From positions 15,225,363 to 15,289,362 of the forward strand of contig JALGPY010000010.1 in the NCBI GenBank assembly GCA_023055425.1: DNA of 64,000 bases, in the 5' to 3' direction. This document shows positions 22,001 to 33,900 of this stretch, one piece after another. Origin of the DNA: Linanthus parryae (lineage: Eukaryota; Streptophyta; Magnoliopsida; Ericales; Polemoniaceae). Made by a program: the position numbers and the translations under genes. The stretch's first letter is position 1, and every line of letters starts with the position of its first letter. The notes under the pieces were generated by a model, which was not told the DNA's origin, made no database searches, and saw only the letters and a list, made by a program, of their open reading frames with translations.

Positions 22001-22225
22001 CTCTCCTTTAGCCAATCTTCTACTTCTCTTTAGATCCTGCATATTTCGACAAATATGAGATCCACATCCAGTATCTAATACCCATGATGTAGAGACAGTT
22101 AAATTGACATCTACAACAAAAATACCTGGTGGTGGTGGAATCACTATTCCAAGCCTCTTGTCCTCCAGATATTTTGGGCAGTTCCTCCTCCAGTGTCCAG
22201 GCTGACTGCAGTAGTGACACTCACC
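19028..22225 (-). CDS. Copia-1 Pol: protease, integrase, reverse transcriptase, RNase H
   Basis: This polyprotein makes and inserts the cDNA. Residues are counted from the first frame codon at 22,144. The protease motif VLDTGCGSHIC is near 22. The GAG-pre-integrase region has LWHCRLGHINEKRV, then CEACLLGKM. The integrase core shows HTDVCGP, SDRGGEY and NGVSERRNRTLL. The RT shows QMDVKTTFLYGNL and the catalytic LYVDDILLIG; RNase H shows SSKQETIADSTTEAEYIAA and LYCDNTGAI. The frame is open to 19,028. It continues upstream without a stop into the zinc knuckle (ECHYCSQPGHWRRNCP) near 22,220, where one base is missing relative to gag, so the first codon at 22,144 is not a real start. All catalytic residues I can check are present. 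Confidence 0.9.
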   Translation of the reverse strand, partial: GECHYCSQPGHWRRNCPKYLEDKRLGIVIPPPPGIFVVDVNLTVSTSWVLDTGCGSHICRNMQDLKRSRRLAKGEVDLRVGNGAKVAALAIGVCELSLPSGLVLELNNCYFVPAMSRNIISISYLDKDGFIISIKNNCCSFYLNNIHYFSAQLFNGLYVLDLSNPVYNINTKRIKINDLNPAYLWHCRLGHINEKRVSRLHKDGLLDSFDFESYEKCEACLLGKMTKSPFNKKGDRTSEQLALIHTDVCGPFATPARGGYVYFITFTDDYSRYEFVYLMRAKSESFEVFKEFKNEVEKQLGKSIKALRSDRGGEYLSQEFDDYLRECGIVSQLTPPGTPQWNGVSERRNRTLLDMARSMMCQTDLPLSFWGYALLSAAFTINRVPSKSVMKTPYEMWSGRRPTLTFMRIWGCDVYVKRLQSDKLGPKSDKCKFVGYPKDTKGYYFYNPTENKVFVARTGVFLEREFVSKEASGRNVELEEVQEPQITEPIMEHEQEPQAVVEQPVQETQELRRSSRVRREPERYGLLVTDSGDTMLIDDEPTTYEEAMNGSDSQKWLEAMRSEMESMYTNKVWTLVEPPEGTRTIGCKWVFKKKIDMDGNVITYKGQLVAKGFRQIHGTDYDETFSPVAMTKSIRILLAIAAYHDYEIWQMDVKTTFLYGNLLEDVYMIQPEGFEDPKQANKVCKLQRSIYGLKQASRSWNRRFDEVVKEFGFIRNADESCVYKKVSGSSVAFLVLYVDDILLIGNDVPMLQSVKDWLGKCFSMKDLGEAANILGIKIYRDRSKRLLGLSQSTFIDKVLKRFNMQDSKKGFLPMSHGITLSKSGCPSNEIEKERMSRIPYASAIGSIMYAMLCTRPDVLYALSMTSIYQSNPGESHSIAVKNILKYLRRTKDTFLIFGGEEELSVRGYTDARFQTDRDDFRSQSGYVFFLNGAAVSWKSSKQETIADSTTEAEYIAANGAAKEAVWIRKFVFELSVVPSIADPVELYCDNTGAIAQSKEPRSHQKSKHVLRKFHLIRDIIDRGDVRICKIPTDENLSDPLINPLTQWKHEGHTRSMGIRDAPDWL

Positions 22226-22976
22226 TTAGTCACACCTTTGGTAATGCCACCAACAGGCTTAAGGGCAGGTTCCTTGGACTTGGCAACTGACTTGCCTTTG
22301 CCCTTGGAGGATGAGGCAAACCTTTTGCCCTTTCCTTTCTGTACCATCATAATGGCCTTGCCCTTACCCTTGTTGATGCTCTTTTCAGCTGTCCTCAACA
22401 TATTGAGTAAATCTGGCAGTGGTTTCACGATCTCGTTCATGTTATAGTTCATGATGAACTGTCCATAACTCTCGGGAAACGATTGCAACACGAGATCGGT
22501 TACCAACTCTTGGCCGACCGGGAACCCTAGTCGGGCAAGATTCTCCAAGTACCCGATCATACGGAGTACATGGGGTCCCACCGGGTTCCCTTCTACCAGA
22601 TGACACTTGAACAGTGCCTTAGAGACCTCATACCTCTCTACCCTTGCCTGCTCTTGGAAGAGATGCTTCAGATGCTCGATCATATCGACAGCGTTCATGT
22701 TTTCGTGTTGCTTCTGAAGCTCAGAAGTAATGGTGCATAGCATAAGGCAGGCCGCATCATTAGCGTCATCAACACGCTTTTGATACGCCTTTAGGGCAGC
22801 AGGTGTTTGGTTCTCTGGACCTTCTGAAACATGCTCCTCTATTGCGTACAGTTTCTTCTCTTGCTTGAGAACAATTCTCAAGTTTCTGTACCAATTAAGA
22901 AAGTTGGTTCCAGAGAGCTTGTCCTTCTCAAGGACAGATCGTAGGAATGTTGTGAACTCGATGAGTTTTTTGCCAT
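22225..22976 (-). pseudogene. Copia-1 Gag, frameshifted
   Basis: Gag packages the element RNA. The frame includes FLNWYRNLRIVLKQEKKLY, QEQARVERYEVSKALF and QSFPESYGQFIMNYNMNE, and a Lys/Gly-rich tail ending before a CCHC knuckle. The likely start ATG (22,976-22,974, context AAATGGCAAAAAACTC) is in a different frame from the main body, which indicates a 1-base change near 22,940-22,970. A second 1-base loss near 22,224 puts the knuckle and pol out of frame. Copia-3 gag shares the same start context. Without these two changes gag and pol would be one polyprotein, as is usual for copia. Confidence 0.8.
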
Positions 22977-24637
22977 TTGGAATTCTACAAAAAGGAAAAT
23001 ACGCAAGTTTTAGTATTTGTGAATTTTTGACTATATTCAATAATGGCTAGTTTATCAAATATAGCTCCCACTATTTTTCTACGGATTAATAACCCTCAAG
23101 ATATTAATGCGGAAAATATCCTTATATTTTCTAGTGGGCCAAGATCCATGTTTCATCTCCTTATGAGCTTGCTTTGGCAAGTCACCCATAATTCGACTAC
23201 TTTAGGTAGGAACAATTCCAATTGCATCCCATATGCAACTCTTGGTTCAATTGGGCAAATAACTCCTTATTTATCCATCCATATGGATAATCCCAATTTA
23301 TTGCCTCTAGGTTTCTTAATCATATTAATTGTCTAGTTGTGTTCAACCTCTTATTTAAACAATTGCACGCGAGGTGTGCCATCGCATTCCATCATTATGA
23401 TCCAAGTCGCCCTGCTTTGGCACGCACGAACTCGATAAATAATGATGATAATGAGTGTTTAAATAACGAGAAGGCAAGAACACAATATTTGAATTTTGAA
23501 GTATTTTTAAATTCAATTTTAATTGTTTTTGTTGATCAATATCAACTAATCTATCTATTTGAGTTTGGGCACAACTCCAAATAATAGATACGGGTTGTCT
23601 AATTATCTTATTATCCTAATTGCATGCATCATACATACACCAACCACACAATAATAAGACAATAAAGTAAACAACCACAAAACAGAAATTAAACGTGATG
23701 TGGATATGGCCTTTTCTAACTAAGATAATTCCAAGCCAATGGAATTATCTATGAACCCTAAAAGCAAACACATCTCCATGCGTCTTGATCTTTTGGTCCA
23801 TCCTTCATAGTCATGTGGAATGCTTCCATGCTCCATCTTTAGTGGCTCCTTTGGCTTTTGGGCATCTTTTTTTCAATCTTGGCTAACAATCTACTTTATC
23901 TAGCACTAGCTATCTTCTATACTAAATAAAATAAATCTCACAAGTTGAGAAAAATTGGCATGCAGGCCATAAAACCCTAATTAATTATTACAATTAATTG
24001 ATCAGCTCGCATGCCGTAAAACCAAACCACAAAATTAAACATCCACATCAAACCACATCCTAAGGCCATATCCAATCACCATGCGAATTGCACATAAACA
24101 GTTAAAATCCAATTTTAACGCGCTTGGTCAATTTTAATTGATTTTAAGATTTCTAGGGTTAAAACAGCCCATGGGCCCAACAATCAAATTTCCCGGGCCC
24201 AAAAAGGTGAACCACAAGGCCCTAGGGCCGGGCCGGCCCATAACCCACACGCCTAGGCCGTGGGCTAGGGCCGCCCGGCCCCTCGGGCGGCCAAGCTTGG
24301 GCGGCAAGCAAGAGGGGCGGTCCCCTAGGGGGGCGAACCTCCTTGAGGGAGTTGTTTCCAAAACAACTCCCTTGCTTGGTGCCCAAGTTTGGTTGTTTCC
24401 TTGTTTTGGGAGAACTCCTTCTTCCCCAAGGATGCCCAAACCCAAGATCTAAGATCCTAAAATTTCTCAAACTCACCAATTCATGCATCCAATGCAAAAA
24501 TTAGATCTTGTTATGATAGATTATTGAAAAATTGCATCCCATGCTTGATTCGTCTTGTTTAACGCGATAAACAATCAATTTAAGGTGTAAAACAACTAAA
24601 ACGTAACACATAAACCACGTTTATGCTCTACGACATG
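22977..24637 (-). other. Copia-1 untranslated leader
   Basis: Non-coding DNA lies between primer site and gag. Blocks near 23,050-23,180 match the Copia-3 leader in reverse (63,110-63,230). A GC-rich block at 24,190-24,320 resembles that of the Copia-2 leader; open frames in it on both strands are composition artefacts. Confidence 0.75.
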
Positions 24638-24651
24638 TGGCTCTGATACCA
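24638..24651 (-). promoter_or_regulatory. Copia-1 primer-binding site (initiator Met tRNA)
   Basis: The minus strand reads TGGTATCAGAGCCA one base after the LTR end CCCTACA. This is the canonical complement of the 3' end of plant initiator methionine tRNA and marks the 5' LTR as the right-hand one. Confidence 0.9.
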
Positions 24652-24652
24652 C

Positions 24653-26077
24653 TGTAGGGTTTTGATTCATGGATGCGCAACGGAAACAAAATTAACCATG
24701 CAAAACCCTCCAAGGATCACAAGTCAAGAGACATAACGATGGTAAAGGAAGAAATCAATAACACACCTTAGGGTTCTCCTTTGATGACTTCAAACGCGAA
24801 TTGTGTCACGTTCTCTATGGTTGATCCACGCCTAGAGTTGATTCCTAGATCTCCCAAGTCCTTGGTGCTAGCCCGGAAGAGGAAGAGGAAGAAAGATCAC
24901 GCAAAACGAGACCAAAAAGGGGGCTCTCGGCCTCCTTGTGGCCGACGGGGACGGGGGGCGGGCTAGGGGGCGTTCGGCTCCTCTAGCTTGTTGCTCTCTC
25001 TCCTTTTTGTTCTCTCCCACTCTTGTTATGTTCAATTATGAGCATAAGTTGTGGGAAGGAAGGAAGGAAGGGTCCTTTATATAGTCCAACAACTCCTTGC
25101 CAACTACCTGAAGGACTTATTCTAGTCCTACTAGAATTCAATTTAGTCCCTTCCTTGCAAATTAGTCCCTACTAAGTTTGCAAGGTTTTGCAAAGTGATC
25201 CTTCTAATTAATTAATCCAATTAATTAATTCCCAAATCTAGTTCAACTCTATATAGCGTGTGACCCCATAGGTTCTATCTAGTTGGTAGCAACTATTTGC
25301 TAATATGGAGCGGTTTCTAGCAAAACATCCATTCTAGCCAACTAATAGAATAGTCATCTTGACAACCTTTGTACAAGTAATTTTCTCATCCCTTTGTCTC
25401 TATATCCGGATTGGACACGAGACATACAAGTCACACTCGTATATCCAATCCACAGTTTCTCGATCCATGGGAATAGCCTTATTCGTGCAAATAACATCAA
25501 TATCCCATATTGATTTATTTGAGTCTGGCCAGACATTCTATAAGAACTATCCCTCGAGTGGCCTAGGATATTTGCTCCCGTTATGTGGGAGGGACAAATT
25601 CTTTCTACGTCCACTACGATCTCTAAGCTTGCTTCTTATTGTATCCAGTACACGCCTTTATAACTACCCAGTTAGGGTGTAGCGTTTAACGCTACCAAAA
25701 TCACAATAATCCACAACTAGAATATCTAGTGACTTCAAGTCTAAGGATGACAATACCATTGCACCGCGAGAAGCGCTTGTGACTCAGAATAACGTGTATG
25801 TAGCCTTCTCGGAGATGGGTCAATCCAGTGCAACATTACCCCTAATGCACACCTATGTGTTGGATCGTGATATCTCCATATCAATCCAACCCCATACTAG
25901 TCTATAGATGATTGTCCCATTTAATCATTATACTGGACTAGGAATATTTAAGATAAACAACATAATTGTAAATCTAAGGACTTCATTATATTAAATATCC
26001 AATAAATAATAAATGAATTTCTAGCCACAAATAAATTCATACTAAACTAGATTGCCTCTAGGGCATCTATTCCAACA
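24653..26077 (-). repeat. Copia-1 5' LTR (right)
   Basis: This 1,425-bp LTR starts TGTAGGGTTTTG and ends CTATTCCAACA on the plus strand. It shares many blocks with the Copia-2 LTR (for example, GTTGGATCGTGATATCTCCA near 25,858), so the two families are related. The flanking TCTCG at 26,078 cannot be paired with a left target repeat because the 3' LTR is truncated. Confidence 0.92.
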
Positions 26078-26609
26078 TCTCGAACCAGTGATTTCAAACA
26101 ATTGGGGCGTCGCTTTGCCTCTGATTCTTTCCCCAACATCACAGCTAGCTATAACTATGATCCATTTGACAGATTAAGTGGGAAGAACCTTCGATCATTG
26201 AAAGCTTAACTCTCACATAGAGCAATATAGTTGAGCCAACAGACAAATCAACACATTGATGACTCTAGAAGATGCTAAAGTCGACACCATATGTCTTCAA
26301 AATCAGGAGGTGCTTCATGTGGTTCCACAATTGAGAAAATATCTAATGTACATTCGCTCAGTTTCCATCAGCTGTGGAAGGCACAAAACAACTTTACATG
26401 GAAGGCACAAAGGCGACATTGCTAATTCACTACTCTCAAATAATGGAATCTTCCCAAGGGGGACACATCCATACCATTATGCAAAAAAGGGGTTCGTTAG
26501 AAACAGGAGGAAACCAGCAGCAGATTATAGAAAACAAAGAAATCGAAATTGCACTTGCAAGGATGGCTGATAAGGAGACAATATACCGTTACTACCCCCA
26601 TGAAGTTTT
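26078..26609. other. Unassigned sequence left of a LINE fragment, copy 2
   Basis: Counterpart of the start of the window. No recognised gene; small frames are shared with copy 1 and drift only by single bases. The first about 40 bp, directly after the Copia-1 LTR, are the flank predicted to precede base 1. Confidence 0.4.
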
Positions 26610-26878
26610 ATCCTGTGGAATAGCTAGAATGTTGGGACCCCTCTATTCATACGCAACTTCAAACATTCAATTGCTCTCCATGGACCGTATATCATAGCAG
26701 TTACCGAGACAAACATCTATGGTGAAACTGCTAGGATCTGTACATCACTTGGCTTCGACAGGAGCTTTGTTGCAGATCCAGCAGATATTCAGGAGGAATA
26801 TGGTTATTATGGGATAGTAATGAAGTCGAATGTGATATCATTTGTGTTTCGCAACAGGACATTCATATCTCAATTAAG
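26610..26878 (+). pseudogene. LINE endonuclease (EEP) fragment, copy 2
   Basis: This copy is better preserved than copy 1. It reads ILWNS, then a stop, NVGTPLFIRNFKHSIALHGP, IIAVTETNIYGETARIC and SLGFDRSFVADPAD. The stop seen after NIYG in copy 1 is absent, but the one near the start remains. The frame ends where an apparent GT (AAGGTATTTT) begins unrelated sequence. A dead fragment of a plus-strand LINE. Confidence 0.62.
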
Positions 26879-27123
26879 GTATTTTAACTTAAGTTTCGTA
26901 CTATAGTACATCTTTATAATATGTTTGTGATTGCTTTTTCCATTTTATTACTGATAGCATGATTCTGTTAACATATTATCGCAACACAGGCATGCGTGAT
27001 GTACCTTACTAGGACAGCCATCAAAGAATAATGTCCTACATTTTACAATTACAAGAATAGCATGTATTGTGGTAATTCATCTCATGTTGTGCAATTATAT
27101 ATTTATTTTTTTGAGAAAAAGCT

Positions 27124-27804
27124 TGTCTTTAATATAGATACGGGCTTTATCATTAGCTCAAACAGAGTACAAGCTTTCAGGGCAGCTTATAGCCCAATAG
27201 TGCATTACATCAAGGCCCATGCCCAATTTGGCCAAATTATGGGCTAATAAGTTAGCCTGATTCCTACACCAACAAACCCTAGACTTATAAAATACATTAC
27301 GCCTTAAAGAGAGACATTTCAACACGCTCTCTCTCTCAGAGCTGCCAAACGGCGCCTCAGCACTGAGACGATAAACCAACGATCTATTGTCAAGTTCAAT
27401 TTCCAGAGAGCAAAATCCTCTACTAACGGCTCCATCATGGCAGAAATGATGGACTAAGCTTCGGCAAAGAATGAATCAGAGGTGAATCTGATGGGAAAAT
27501 CCATCGCCATAACGAAGTTTCCCTTAGAGACTCGAATAACAGCTCCCCCTCCAGATCGATGCTCTTTTAGAGAAATGGAGGCATCTACGTTCATCTTTAA
27601 CTTCCCCAGAGCCGGAGGAGTCCATCTGACAGTTCCCAATTCTTCTTCTGTACCTGCATGCACCGATCTAAGACCAAGATAAGTGTTTCCCAAAAATTCT
27701 TCATTTGCAGCATGCGAATTCGATAAAATTTCATGAAAATATTTCTGTTCATCATAGAATACTCCTTTGTTTTGCTCTAACCAGATACCCCACATCAGAT
27801 GGCT
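27124..27804 (-). pseudogene. LINE RNase H domain, copy 2
   Basis: The frame carries WTPPALGKLKMNVDASISLK and extends further than in copy 1, to RSGGGAVIRVSKGNFVMAMD, the usual second strand of a LINE RNase H. The C-terminal part, CWCRNQANLLAHNLAKLG, is again in another frame, so the domain is broken near 27,450. The longer open piece shows that copy 1 lost bases here after the duplication. Confidence 0.72.
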
Positions 27805-27849
27805 GATAATTTGGAGATTTTATTTTGTGTAGGTCATGAAGATATTTTT

Positions 27850-28700
27850 GAAACGATGTTTAAAAGGAAGGTCAGAGGGTACAATAGCAAAGTCTAGCAA
27901 AGGGGACGGAAGATTTGTTTGGACCAGGGGCAATCAAAGAACATGTGGTTTTCAGTCTCTTCCAAATGTTGACAAAGCACACAAGGTGTGGGTAAGTGAA
28001 TCCCTTTCTTCACCAAGTTAGTCTTAACAGCAAGGCAGTGATGGAAAGTCTTCGTATCAAAAATCTTAATTTTACCCGGAATATTGAGATTCCGGAATAT
28101 TGAGATTCCAGACTATTTTCCACAGTAAATCTGAATTGTTTGTACTGGAACCAGAAAAATTGAGATTATTTTTTGGGAATAAGATGGAAGAAGCCATATA
28201 GTAGGCTGATTTAACCGTGTACTCACCATCAAGTGTAGAAGACCAGATGAAGTTGTCAGTGAGAAGGGGATTACATAAGGGAATATTTAAAATTGCATTA
28301 GCTTCCTCTTCAGCAAAATTAGAAGTAATTTTTCTAGAATTCTAGGTATGGTCACTTTTAATAAGATCAGAAACAGTGGAATTCAAGGGAAGGGTTGGGT
28401 AGCTATAGGTTTTGCGGCCCAAATCTATGGGAATCCATCTGTGGTGGTAAATAAGGGTGTTACAACCATTACCTATACCCTGTCTGACACCTTGGAAAAT
28501 AATGTCGCGAGATTCAAGAAGAGCTTTCCAAATATAGGAAGAACCAGAATTTGTTTCAATTGAAATGATGTCAGAATGATTAAAATACTTTCCTTTAAGA
28601 ACTCTAGAAAACAAAGAATCTGGAAATTTCAAAATACGCCAAATTTGTTTGCCTAATAGGGCAAGATTGAAAGCATACATATGTCTAAATCCTAGACCCC
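27850..28700 (-). pseudogene. LINE reverse-transcriptase C-terminal region with zf-RVT, copy 2
   Basis: GGLGFRH and MYAFNLALLGKQIWRIL open the region. The zinc ribbon keeps CVLCQHLEETENHMFFDCPW (CxxC, then His and Cys), encoded around 27,925-27,990. This part is missing in copy 1. A 16-bp tandem duplication (GGAATATTGAGATTCC) at about 28,079-28,110 shifts the frame in this copy only. So both copies are damaged, but by different events. Confidence 0.72.
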
Positions 28701-29482
28701 CGTTAGTTTAGGATTTAGGTTAGGCCGAACCTGATGGACAATGTCCGTGCACTCCGAGTATCGAGTCCAACTGGCTTGAAAGTGGAAGCGCCGACCAGTT
28801 GGATGAAAATCAGGCCCAGTCGATGTTGAGACAAGCACTGGTAAGTGGTCTGATCCCACTGTCTCGATTACTTTGACTGAATTATTCGGGTAAGTTCTGA
28901 CCCACTTGTTTGACGCGATAGCTCTGTCTAAACGTTCCTGAACCGAGAAGGGGTGTTCACGGCCATTCCACCAGGTAAATAATTCCCCTTTAAATCCTAG
29001 ATCACAAAGATCACAGTCTGCAAGAGCATCAACAAACGCATTAATCTGACCCCAAATGCGGAAATTCCAACCCCGTTTATCAGAACCCGTTGTAATTTCG
29101 TTGAAATCACCAACAACTAACCACGGGTGTGAAGAACCAAGGTTGAGGCGACGAAGCAAATCCCAAGAAAAATGTTGATATCTAGCAATAGGATCACCAT
29201 AAAAACCGGTAAAAAAGTAAGTTAATGAATTTGGTTCGGGTGGTCGTACAAAACAATGGATGTGGTATTTATTAGAAGAAAGGATTTGGACGTCCACATC
29301 CGCAGTCCAAAGCAAACTTAAACCGCCCCCAAGACTAACACGAGGCTCATGCCAACCGTTAGAATAACCCAATTTAAAACGAACGGAATTTGCTTTTGGG
29401 ATCGTAAGTTTAGTTTCCATAAGGAATAAGATATCAGGCCGACGATCCCTCACTAGGGAGTTGAGGGTTTGGAACGTTGAGG
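28692..29482 (-). pseudogene. LINE EEP endonuclease, copy 2 (open frame, lacks first codons)
   Basis: A 253-codon open piece starts MRDRRPDILFLMETKL (frame open to 29,482) and contains all later motifs: GFYGDP, VVGDFNEI, ERLDRAIAS and GSDHLPVLV. It ends LNPKLTGV at the RT deletion junction. The first 15 or so codons are at 52,419-52,458, separated by Copia-2. Unlike copy 1 it has no internal stop. The open frame is probably chance survival, since the element is headless and lacks RT. Confidence 0.8.
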
Positions 29483-30906
29483 TGTTGGGTTTTGACGTAG
29501 GTTACGCAGCGGAATAACAAAAATTTAATTCCTATTCAAAGCCCACCAAGGATCACAGGAAGAGACATTTATAACATGATGAAGGACATAGAAGATGTGT
29601 ACCTTTTTGGTTGGGGAGATCACACGAAGAATAATGTACTCGCCTCTACGGTTGATCCACGTCTAGAAGTGAGATCTGGATTCTTCCTTCTCCTAGTGCT
29701 AGCTTGTACCAGAGGAAGAGGGAAGATTGAATCCTGCAATGAGGACAAGAGAGGGGTTCGGCCCTCTCTTGTGGCCGACGGGACGGCTAGGAGGGTTCGG
29801 CCCTCTTAGCTTGTCTCTTGCTTTCTCTTTTTGCTCTCTCTCCCACTCACTTATGTTATGAGCATTCGTTGTGGGAAGGAAGCTAGAGCATCCTATATAT
29901 AGTCCAACAACTCCTTGTTAACTACATAAAGGCCCTTTCTAGTTCTACATGAACTTGGATTAGTCCCTTCCTTGCATATTACTCCTACGAAGTTTGCAAG
30001 GTGTTGCAAAGTGATCCTTCTCATTAATTAATCATATTAATTAATCCCAAATCTAGTTCAACTCTATTTGACGTGTGACCCAAAAGGTTTCTACTTAGTT
30101 GGTAGTAACTAATTACTAACATGGAGCGGTGTCTAGAAACACATCCATGCCACCCAACTAATAAAAATAAGTCAGTGATCCCAACAAACCTCTTGTTCCC
30201 AATATCACTTATTGCACTATCCCTTTGTCTCCATATCCGGATTAAACACGAGACATAAATAGTCACACTTGTATATCCAATTCATAGTTCCTTGATCTTG
30301 GGAATATGCTTATGCAAGCAGATAACATCAATATCTCCATATTGATTTATCTGAGTCTGGCCAGACATTCAATAAGCCTCATCCCTCGAGTGGCCGTGGA
30401 TATTTGCTCCCATTATGTGAGAGGTACAAATCCTCTCTACATCACTACGATCTCTAAACTTGCTTTCTATCATGTCCGATAGCTATCTTTATAGTCACCC
30501 ATATACGGTGTAACGTTTGATAAAATCAAAGCATGATATTTCACAACTAGAGTATCTAGTGACTTCAAGTCTAAGGATTGAAATTATATAAGCACTACGA
30601 GAAGCGATTATGACTTCAACATAATCTAATGTATCCTTCTCGTTGTAGGTCAATCCAGTATGCCATTACTCCTAATGCATACCCATGTGTTGGATCGTGA
30701 TATCTCCATATCAATCCAACCCCATACTATTCTATAGATGATTGTCCCATTAATCATTATAATTGACTAGGGATATTTAAGAATATAACACCTATATCCT
30801 AAGGACTTCAATCATGTTAACATATCTCTATATCGATAACATAATGAATCGTAAATCCACATATTTGTCACAATTAATTGGTTGCCACTAGGGCACAATT
30901 CCAACA
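29483..30906 (-). repeat. Copia-2 3' LTR (left), copy 2
   Basis: 1,424 bp, the same length as its copy 1 counterpart, with scattered single-base differences. Followed by the same polypurine-tract complement, GTCTCCCACTTGCACTAGAG. Confidence 0.9.
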
Positions 30907-33900
30907 GTCTCCCACTTGCACTAGAGTCAATCTCCTGCATTATATGCCTATTGATCTAGCGGGGCCCTCCACGTTTACACTGCGTAGAGGCGAGATATCT
31001 GATGGTATCTTGCAAATATTCACATTCCTCTATCAACAATTTGATTGAAATTGAATATTATGAGTAAGTGCATCTTATGCATAAATATACTCAGTCCTCT
31101 GTGATACAATCGGCAACTGAATCTTGCCCGAAAGCTTTCCAGCTCACAGTCCCTTCCACTAGTGCAAAAACAGAAAACTTGACTATAATCTGAAATCTTC
31201 TTTGTCAGATTTGGAAGTTCGCATCACTGTAACCCCTTACAGTAAACTCTTCCAATCCTTCATATATCAAGAATTCATCCTTTATTTCTTCTCAAGTACT
31301 TAAGGATAATATTTGATAACTATCCAGTGACGCTCACCTGGATTTGACTGGTATATCTGTTTCATGCCATATGACACGTCTCGACTAGTACATAACATGG
31401 CGTATCTCATGAATCTTATTCATACGGTCCTTTCCCAATCTAATTGGAAAGAAAATTAGTCTTCCTAAAGACTAATTCCATGTGACATAGGTAGAATCCT
31501 TGTTCTATACATGTTGAACCATATCAACACCTTTGTCAACTCATGTACTATGACCTAAGCCTCACAACCATCTTGATATATCTCCATAGATCTTCATAGG
31601 TCGCTTTGCCTAAGTCTATCATTGAAGATTAATTCCCTAGTCAATCTACCTAAGATTGCCAAGTAGGGACATCATTCTCAATGACTAGTATGTATCCACA
31701 TACAACACCAGAAACATAACTGTGATCCCACTGACCTTCTTGTAGACACAAGTCTCATCTTCAATTTGATGGAACCAAAATCCTTTGATGGCATCATAAA
31801 TTCGAAGAATCCAACTCCAAGAAGCTTGACTCAATCTATAAACAGATTGCTACAAGCAAGATGCGAATGGATTTAAGCATCACAACTCGAGAAATATTTC
31901 ATCATAGTCTATACTATGAACTCACATGAATCCTTTTCCAAATCAGTTGTCCCTTAAAAGTAATCATATTACCATCCATGTTGGTTTCCTCATAACCCAC
32001 TTGAACCCTATGGATTCTACCCTTTCAGGTGGTTCCACCAAAGTCCATACTTTGTTGGTATACATGGATTCCATATCGTATCTTATGGCTCCAAGCCATT
32101 TCTGAGAGTATGGCCCACACGTGGCCATCTCATAGGTTGTAGGCTCATCTCGATGAGTAATATATCACGGGTTATGAGAAATCCTTATTTCTCTAGTCCC
32201 TTGACATATCCTACCTAACCTACGAGGTTCTTGTGTTTTCTGAGTAGGTTGCTCCACAACACCTTGTGATCCTGCTCATGTTCCATCAAAAGGATCAATG
32301 TTCTGTTGTGGTTCCTGAACTCCTTCAAGTTCTACTGTCCTCCCACTTTTTATTTTAGAGACAATTTCTATCTAGAAACATTGTGGTTCGAGCAACAAAC
32401 AATTTGATCTCGATTGGATTATAGAAATAATATCCCTTTCAGGATATCCCACAAACATTTATCCGACTTGGGTCCAAGTTTATCTGTAAAATCTTTACAT
32501 AAACTTCATAACCCAAAATCTTTATGAACGACCTACTATGACACTTCCTAGTCCATATCACATATGGTGTTTTTCATAATTTATTTGGATGGAACAAGGT
32601 TAAGGGAGAAATTTGCTGTAATTAGAACATAGCCCCTAAAAGTAAATTGGAAGTTATTGTTTGACACATCATGGACTGAACCGTGTCCAACAATGTCCGA
32701 ACTCTCATCTTAGACATGCCAAACCCATGTCGCGTGCTAGGTAGAGCGAGTTTGGATCATATCCAATATTCCCATAGATGCTTGTCAAAATCTTGGATCA
32801 AGTACTCTCCTCTACAATCCAATCGTAGAGCCCTAACGCTCTTGACAAGCTGGCTCTCTACTTCATTCTTGAGTTCTTTGAACAATTCAAATGATTCAGA
32901 TTTGGCCTTCATAAGGTACACAAATCCATATTTCTCTGATCCCATCAGTAAATATGATGAAGTACTCAAAATCATGTTTGGTATCTGTGCTTTAGCGGCC
33001 TACATACATTAATATGTATGATTCCCAAAATATCATATCTTTGCCTAATAAATAAGTCTTACATATCTCATATGATTCAATAATCAAATGAGTTCTATAT
33101 CCATCTATATGGAGTTCTAGATATGTATCTCTCATTCATGTGGCCTAGACGATAATGCTAAAGATAAGTGAAGTTCATATGATTATATGCAAACCTCTTG
33201 GTATTAATGTTATAGATGATATTATCATGATCAAGGATATACAATCCATTAGTTAAAATTGCATTACAATAATGCTTATTAGAATAAATGGAACAACATT
33301 TTTCCTTTATTATGATAGAGAGCTTTCTTGTCCAAACAAGAAACTGTGATAATTATCCTACTCATAGCAGGTTCATAATCACCTTTGTCTAATTCATGAA
33401 AAATTTCATAAAGTTAGAAATAATTCCCTACGGCCAATTGAGCAACTCCTTGCTTCAATACCCTACGTGTAGGTTTATTTCCTCCTTATCCAATTGTCCA
33501 TATCTCTTGAGATTCTCCATATTTCTATAAATGCGAGATCCTCATCTAGTATCATATACTTTTGATGATGAGATAGACATATTGAGTTTTATAAGAAAAT
33601 ACCCAAATGGGAATTCATAATTCCTGTATTACTTACTTCCAGGTACTTTGGGCAGTTTCTCTTCATCTACACTACCTATGGGAGTTAAAGGCAACTTGCT
33701 TTTAGCAACAAGCCTGTTTTATACCTATGGGGTCGGCGCAAACCTTTTGCCCTTACCCATGCTGTTAACCATTAACATTTTTAGCCTATTCCCTTTCCTT
33801 AGTGCTTTGTTTAGTGACCTTCAATCATATTGAGTAAATCAATCTTTAAAACAAAACTATAATTGCATCCAATGCAATTCTTGGTCCACCCTGGGTGAAT

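Larger units (their letters stand above)
18921..26077 (-). mobile_element. Copia-1: Ty1/copia retrotransposon with truncated 3' LTR
   Basis: This is a minus-strand element: 5' LTR 24,653-26,077, primer site 24,638-24,651, leader, gag, then protease-integrase-RT-RNase H ending near 19,028, polypurine tract, and only 93 bp of the 3' LTR (18,921-19,013). The missing remainder is not a random loss: the cut edge is the junction of the segmental duplication. The pol frame is intact for 1,038 codons, but gag carries two frameshifts. Domain order with integrase before RT identifies Ty1/copia. It lies between the two duplication units. Confidence 0.93.
27100..29482 (-). mobile_element. LINE retrotransposon, 3' portion, copy 2
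   Basis: Same structure as in copy 1: A-rich tail at left (T tract 27,100-27,111), RNase H, zf-RVT, deleted RT core, then endonuclease up to the Copia-2 insertion. The internal RT deletion is identical in both copies, so it predates the segmental duplication. The LINE continues at 52,414 beyond Copia-2 and the gypsy element. Confidence 0.85.

Noticed and set aside
24638..24651. tRNA gene
   Set aside because: Only the 14-base primer-site complement is present, not a cloverleaf. I saw no tRNA or rRNA gene in the window, though I could not run a scan.
18900..26080. Segmental duplication by unequal recombination between Copia LTRs
   Set aside because: The junction joins non-LTR DNA to the middle of an LTR with only about 2 bp shared, so homologous LTR exchange does not explain it.
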